DNA of 27,440 nt, taken from the IMG/VR virus record IMGVR_UViG_3300021376_000287, positions 1 to 27,440 of that record; one strand, given 5' to 3'. Source of the DNA: a virus. Positions 25,147 through 27,440 of this stretch are shown here, in pieces (within the stretch, counting starts at the first letter, position 1; the number at the start of each line of letters is the position of its first letter). The notes beneath the pieces were generated by a model that had not been told where the DNA came from, did not search any database, and saw only the letters and a list, made by a program, of their open reading frames with translations. A program made the translations under genes and the position numbers.

Positions 25147-25328
25147 GGTGTTTCATCACTCCAATAATACTTCAGTTTATCACCATCAGCAGAAATATTC
25201 AAGTGATAGATTTTACCATCTTTACCATATACACCAATCCAGAGTGTGCGTTCATTCATACTTTCCAGATGAAACATCTCAACATCTTTCAGCACAATCT
25301 CATCGGGATTTTCAGTAAAACGGCTCAC
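25143..25328 (-). CDS. Hypothetical protein (61 aa)
   Basis: Starts MSRFTENPDEIVLKDVEMFH and ends KLKYYWSDETP. Reads TLWIGVYGKDGKIYHLNISA, a short beta-rich core with Gly-Asp turns. ATGA overlaps at both ends, so it is part of the same translationally coupled block. No family recognised. Confidence 0.7.
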   Translation of the reverse strand: MSRFTENPDEIVLKDVEMFHLESMNERTLWIGVYGKDGKIYHLNISADGDKLKYYWSDETP

Positions 25329-25624
25329 TTCAATACCTCATCAACATCAATACCATCAGGTAATCCAGCAATACCAAGTTTGAACCTTACAAAATGAGTA
25401 AAGTCCGTTGCGTCCTGTTCATAAACATAGTGAGAACCATTATTATCTGATTCGGTGTAGTTTGTGAGGTAGTCATCAAAAACTACCATAATCGCAAGAG
25501 CACGGGATTGGTCGTGTTTTGTGATTGCAGTGTGTGGGTGTGCGACAATCTTAGTGATACACTCAAACAACTCTTCACGAGTGTAAGAGAATGCTTTTGC
25601 CTCAGAATTCAAACCATAAGTCAT
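25325..25624 (-). CDS. Hypothetical protein (99 aa)
   Basis: Starts MTYGLNSEAKAFSYTREELF, then ECITKIVAHPHTAITKHDQS and a C-terminal DATDFTHFVRFKLGIAGLPD. Predicted alpha-beta with a central helix; the Ile/His-rich stretch HPHTAITKH is notable. ATGA coupling on both sides. No family recognised. Confidence 0.7.
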   Translation of the reverse strand: MTYGLNSEAKAFSYTREELFECITKIVAHPHTAITKHDQSRALAIMVVFDDYLTNYTESDNNGSHYVYEQDATDFTHFVRFKLGIAGLPDGIDVDEVLK

Positions 25625-25878
25625 TGATACTTCATCTCCTCAATCAGAGCAGTAAAGAAAGCAATACGGTCTTTTGAGTATTCAATATCTACACCATAAC
25701 CTTTACAGAAGTTCTCAACTTGCTGTTCAAGATGTGTAGGATAACTGAAATTGAACCTAGAATAAGTTATATAATTGATGAATTCTTGTTTCATAATCTC
25801 AAACAGACGCACTTGGTCGTCTTGTGTGAAATCTACCTCACGGTCAGTGGGAGAGTGTCCGTTGAATTTGATTTTCAT
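25621..25878 (-). CDS. Hypothetical protein (85 aa)
   Basis: Starts MKIKFNGHSPTDREVDFTQD at 25878, the ATG immediately after the previous stop; an earlier in-frame start would extend into that gene with a low-complexity leader. Reads LFEIMKQEFINYITYSRFNF and ends IAFFTALIEEMKYQ. Helical with charged ends. No family recognised. Confidence 0.65.
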   Translation of the reverse strand: MKIKFNGHSPTDREVDFTQDDQVRLFEIMKQEFINYITYSRFNFSYPTHLEQQVENFCKGYGVDIEYSKDRIAFFTALIEEMKYQ

Positions 25879-25879
25879 C

Positions 25880-26119
25880 TCAACCAACTCCATATGCTTC
25901 AAGAATACCATGAGCAAGAGCAATTGCCAAATCCTTCTGTGAGATACTCATATCTTCACGAGCACCACCAGAACAAGAAGTAATGAAAATACCAGCATTA
26001 TCTACTGTGAGTTCTACTCGTTCAGTTTCATTCTCATTTTCAGGATTAGTCCAGGTGAAAACATCAATCTTGGAACGGAGCACATCAGTTCCAGGAAGCA
26101 AAGTGTAGAAGTTAGACAT
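25880..26119 (-). CDS. Hypothetical protein (79 aa)
   Basis: Starts MSNFYTLLPGTDVLRSKIDV, reads FTWTNPENENETERVELTVD and ends DLAIALAHGILEAYGVG. A beta-rich N-terminus and a helix at the end. It is preceded by a TATAAT-type box with the GATGCCC context shared with the promoter at 15621, so it may start a transcript. No family recognised. Confidence 0.65.
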   Translation of the reverse strand: MSNFYTLLPGTDVLRSKIDVFTWTNPENENETERVELTVDNAGIFITSCSGGAREDMSISQKDLAIALAHGILEAYGVG

Positions 26120-26143
26120 CAGGTTTCTGTGTGTATGAGTGTA

Positions 26144-26156
26144 TTATAGGGCATCA
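26144..26156 (-). promoter_or_regulatory. Candidate promoter box with GATGCCC-TATAAT context
   Basis: Minus strand GATGCCCTATAAT, a 13-base match to the sequence at 15621-15633. The TATAAT ends about 25 bases before the ATG of the 79-aa gene; there is no good -35 at 16-18 bases. It overlaps the stop of the 114-aa gene (TAA at 26144-26146). Confidence 0.35.
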
Positions 26157-26488
26157 CAGGGGTCTTGTGCGTGTCCCTGTGTCAGTTCATCAGGTGTCAC
26201 AAGACTCCTCAACACCTTACGAAGAAACTGAATAGAACCATAAAACTCTTCACCATCTTGACCACCAATTACAATCCAATCAACCTCTTCAAGGGCAAGT
26301 TGGATTTTCTCATTTGTGGTAAGTTGTTCAAATCCTTTTTCCGTAAGTTCCTTTCTTTCAAACGCAGCAAGATGTTGGAATGCTTCCTTATGTTCTTCCA
26401 TAAGGTTCTTTGCGATGTCTAGAACTTGGTTTTCTTTCTCTCTCCGTGCTGCTTCTTCAAGCATTTCTTCGTGTGTAGGGTCAGACAT
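26144..26488 (-). CDS. Helical hypothetical protein (114 aa)
   Basis: Starts MSDPTHEEMLEEAARREKEN at 26488 with AGGAG five bases upstream, the clearest ribosome site in this block, which overrides an earlier non-ATG start. Helical through residue 60 (VLDIAKNLMEEHKEAFQHLA), then EKIQLALEEVDWIVIGGQDG and a C-terminal DELTQGHAQDPCDAL. The end is followed by the TATAAT box. No family recognised. Confidence 0.7.
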   Translation of the reverse strand: MSDPTHEEMLEEAARREKENQVLDIAKNLMEEHKEAFQHLAAFERKELTEKGFEQLTTNEKIQLALEEVDWIVIGGQDGEEFYGSIQFLRKVLRSLVTPDELTQGHAQDPCDAL

Positions 26489-26750
26489 AATTACTCCTAT
26501 CTCTATACCAATTAAGGTCACGTTTCACACCAATTATATCACAATCAAAGTAAAATCGTCTGTATCTGATTGAAAATCCAAATACAGTAGCATCACCAAT
26601 ATGAATATCAATACGTGGGAACCATTCCTCGCCACTATAATCATCCCATTGAAGTGTGAAATCTAAGAGGGCATACTTACGGTGTGGAAGGATTTGTAGA
26701 AACCATTCTTTTCCATAATCCTCATAAGTTTCGTAGTCAAAGAGTTTCAT
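26481..26750 (-). CDS. Hypothetical protein (89 aa)
   Basis: Starts MKLFDYETYEDYGKEWFLQI at 26750, overlapping the previous stop (ATGA); a TTG start three codons earlier is possible. Aromatic and beta-rich: FTLQWDDYSGEEWFPRIDIH, then FGFSIRYRRFYFDCDIIGVK. It overlaps the next gene by 8 bases (ATGTCTGA). No family named. Confidence 0.7.
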   Translation of the reverse strand: MKLFDYETYEDYGKEWFLQILPHRKYALLDFTLQWDDYSGEEWFPRIDIHIGDATVFGFSIRYRRFYFDCDIIGVKRDLNWYRDRSNYV

Positions 26751-26956
26751 TGTTCCCAAGCATAGGATTTCAAAAGTTCGTTGTCCTTCTCAAGTTGCCT
26801 TATTCTATCACGCAATTCTGCATTTAGTAAATAGAGTTCCTCCAAGTGTGATGCGAGTTGATAGAAATTGACTTCACCCATTTCATAACGACATGCACTA
26901 TCATTTGTGAGTTCAGTGAAGATATTTTTCCATAGTATTGATTCGTTTTCAGTCAT
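26747..26956 (-). CDS. Coiled-coil hypothetical protein (69 aa)
   Basis: Starts MTENESILWKNIFTELTNDS at 26956 and ends LRDRIRQLEKDNELLKSYAW EQ region, a leucine-zipper-like coiled coil at about 45-65. The ATG is favoured over a TTG three codons earlier by its ATGA overlap. Probably a dimeric small protein; no known family. Confidence 0.65.
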   Translation of the reverse strand: MTENESILWKNIFTELTNDSACRYEMGEVNFYQLASHLEELYLLNAELRDRIRQLEKDNELLKSYAWEQ

Positions 26957-27147
26957 ACTTCCCAATCTCTCCCCTCCCAGTCAATCAGGCACATATTCGT
27001 TTGTTCCTTATCAGTATAGTTCTCATAAGCATACTGACGACACTCTTCTTCTGTGCCCTCAAATAGCATTTCATACATTTTGTGGTCTCCATCGTAGGTA
27101 ATCTTATACAATCCCCACTCATCATAACAATCAGGAAAGAAAGGCAT
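26953..27147 (-). CDS. Hypothetical protein (64 aa)
   Basis: Starts MPFFPDCYDEWGLYKITYDG, reads MYEMLFEGTEEECRQYAYEN and ends WEGRDWEV. The 'W.LY.I.Y.....YE.LF.GT..EC..YA' layout is typical of small phage proteins of the strand-helix-strand type. TAATG coupling to the gene upstream, ATGA to the one downstream. Confidence 0.65.
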   Translation of the reverse strand: MPFFPDCYDEWGLYKITYDGDHKMYEMLFEGTEEECRQYAYENYTDKEQTNMCLIDWEGRDWEV

Positions 27148-27440
27148 TATCGTAGTTTCTCCCTAATTGTTCGGATACATTCATTCCATTTATAACTGTT
27201 AGTATCATGCTCTTTGAGCAACCACATATCAATCTGGTCTACCAAATCCTCAATAGATGTTTCACTATCCCAATCACCATGAACTGTGAATACATCACCC
27301 CACCAATCATAAATCAAATCGTACAGGGTTTTTGATTTAGGATAAGCATACTTGATTTTATCAAATACACCCTGGGTCTCATCATTCAACTCAACATACT
27401 TATCAATCAGTTTGAGTTCTTCAAGTGTGAGTTCAAGTGT
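27147..27440 (-). CDS. Hypothetical protein, N-terminus beyond window
   Basis: The frame is open to the right edge, so the true start lies beyond 27440; the internal TTG at 27389 is unlikely to be the start. The visible 97 residues read TLELTLEELKLIDKYVELND, then FDKIKYAYPKSKTLYDLIYD, DWDSETSIEDLVDQIDM and ECIRTIREKLR. Helical, acidic. No family named. Confidence 0.65.
   Translation of the reverse strand, partial: TLELTLEELKLIDKYVELNDETQGVFDKIKYAYPKSKTLYDLIYDWWGDVFTVHGDWDSETSIEDLVDQIDMWLLKEHDTNSYKWNECIRTIREKLR

Noticed and set aside
1-27440. tRNA genes
   Set aside because: Cyanomyophages often carry them, but I see no cloverleaf-like GTTCGANTC box with a matching acceptor stem in any intergenic gap.

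Overview
The window is a gene-dense piece of a lytic bacteriophage genome, most likely a T4-like cyanophage (myovirus infecting a cyanobacterium). Every gene I can support is on the minus strand, so transcription runs from position 27440 towards 1. The evidence for a cyanophage is a plant-type 2Fe-2S ferredoxin (21065-21355), T4-style late promoter cores (TATAAATA, CTAAATA, ATAAATA), two proteins that open with a T4-type capsid-targeting peptide, three freestanding homing-type endonucleases, and dozens of tiny genes joined by ATGA, TAATG, TGATG or 8-base overlaps. No structural core genes, polymerase, integrase, tRNA or CRISPR array is visible, so this is an accessory ('hyperplastic') region. 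About 87 genes are listed; most have no assignable function.

Left part (about 0.6-12.6 kb): thirteen copies of a ~37-bp element lie between small gene cassettes. Each copy usually carries the stop codon of the gene upstream in its 5' end and lies directly on, or just before, the start codon of the next gene. Each also has an invariant GATC. The cassettes hold a MutH/Sau3AI-family GATC endonuclease (1995-2642), a ligase-like nucleotidyltransferase fold protein (6504-7421), a beta-class DNA methyltransferase overlapping an HNH/endonuclease VII-type protein (8024-9221), an SF2 helicase (9564-10811), an HNH homing endonuclease (5469-5969), and many unknown small proteins. Two diverged copies of a structured non-coding element (3813-3952 and 9446-9566) sit in this part.

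Middle part (12.6-19.7 kb): the repeat disappears. Here lie a run of small membrane proteins (including an SPFH-like one), a GIY-YIG/NUMOD3 endonuclease, a Dam-type GATC adenine methyltransferase directly downstream of a second SF2 helicase, and an exported glycine-zipper protein. The helicase-dam operon has a perfect TTGACA-17-TATAAT promoter whose -35 box lies inside the terminator hairpin of the preceding gene. The same layout occurs one gene upstream.

Right part (19.7-27.4 kb): a single compact operon-like string of about 30 overlapping small genes, many of families I recognise from marine and freshwater cyanophages (DUF4385, ferredoxin and several short conserved unknowns).

The most notable biological idea is a GATC-centred system: a MutH-like GATC nuclease, a Dam methylase with its own helicase, and thirteen regulatory repeats that all carry GATC. 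This could mark phage DNA, degrade unmethylated host DNA, or make the repeats methylation-sensitive. It is an inference from motifs and context, not a demonstrated function.
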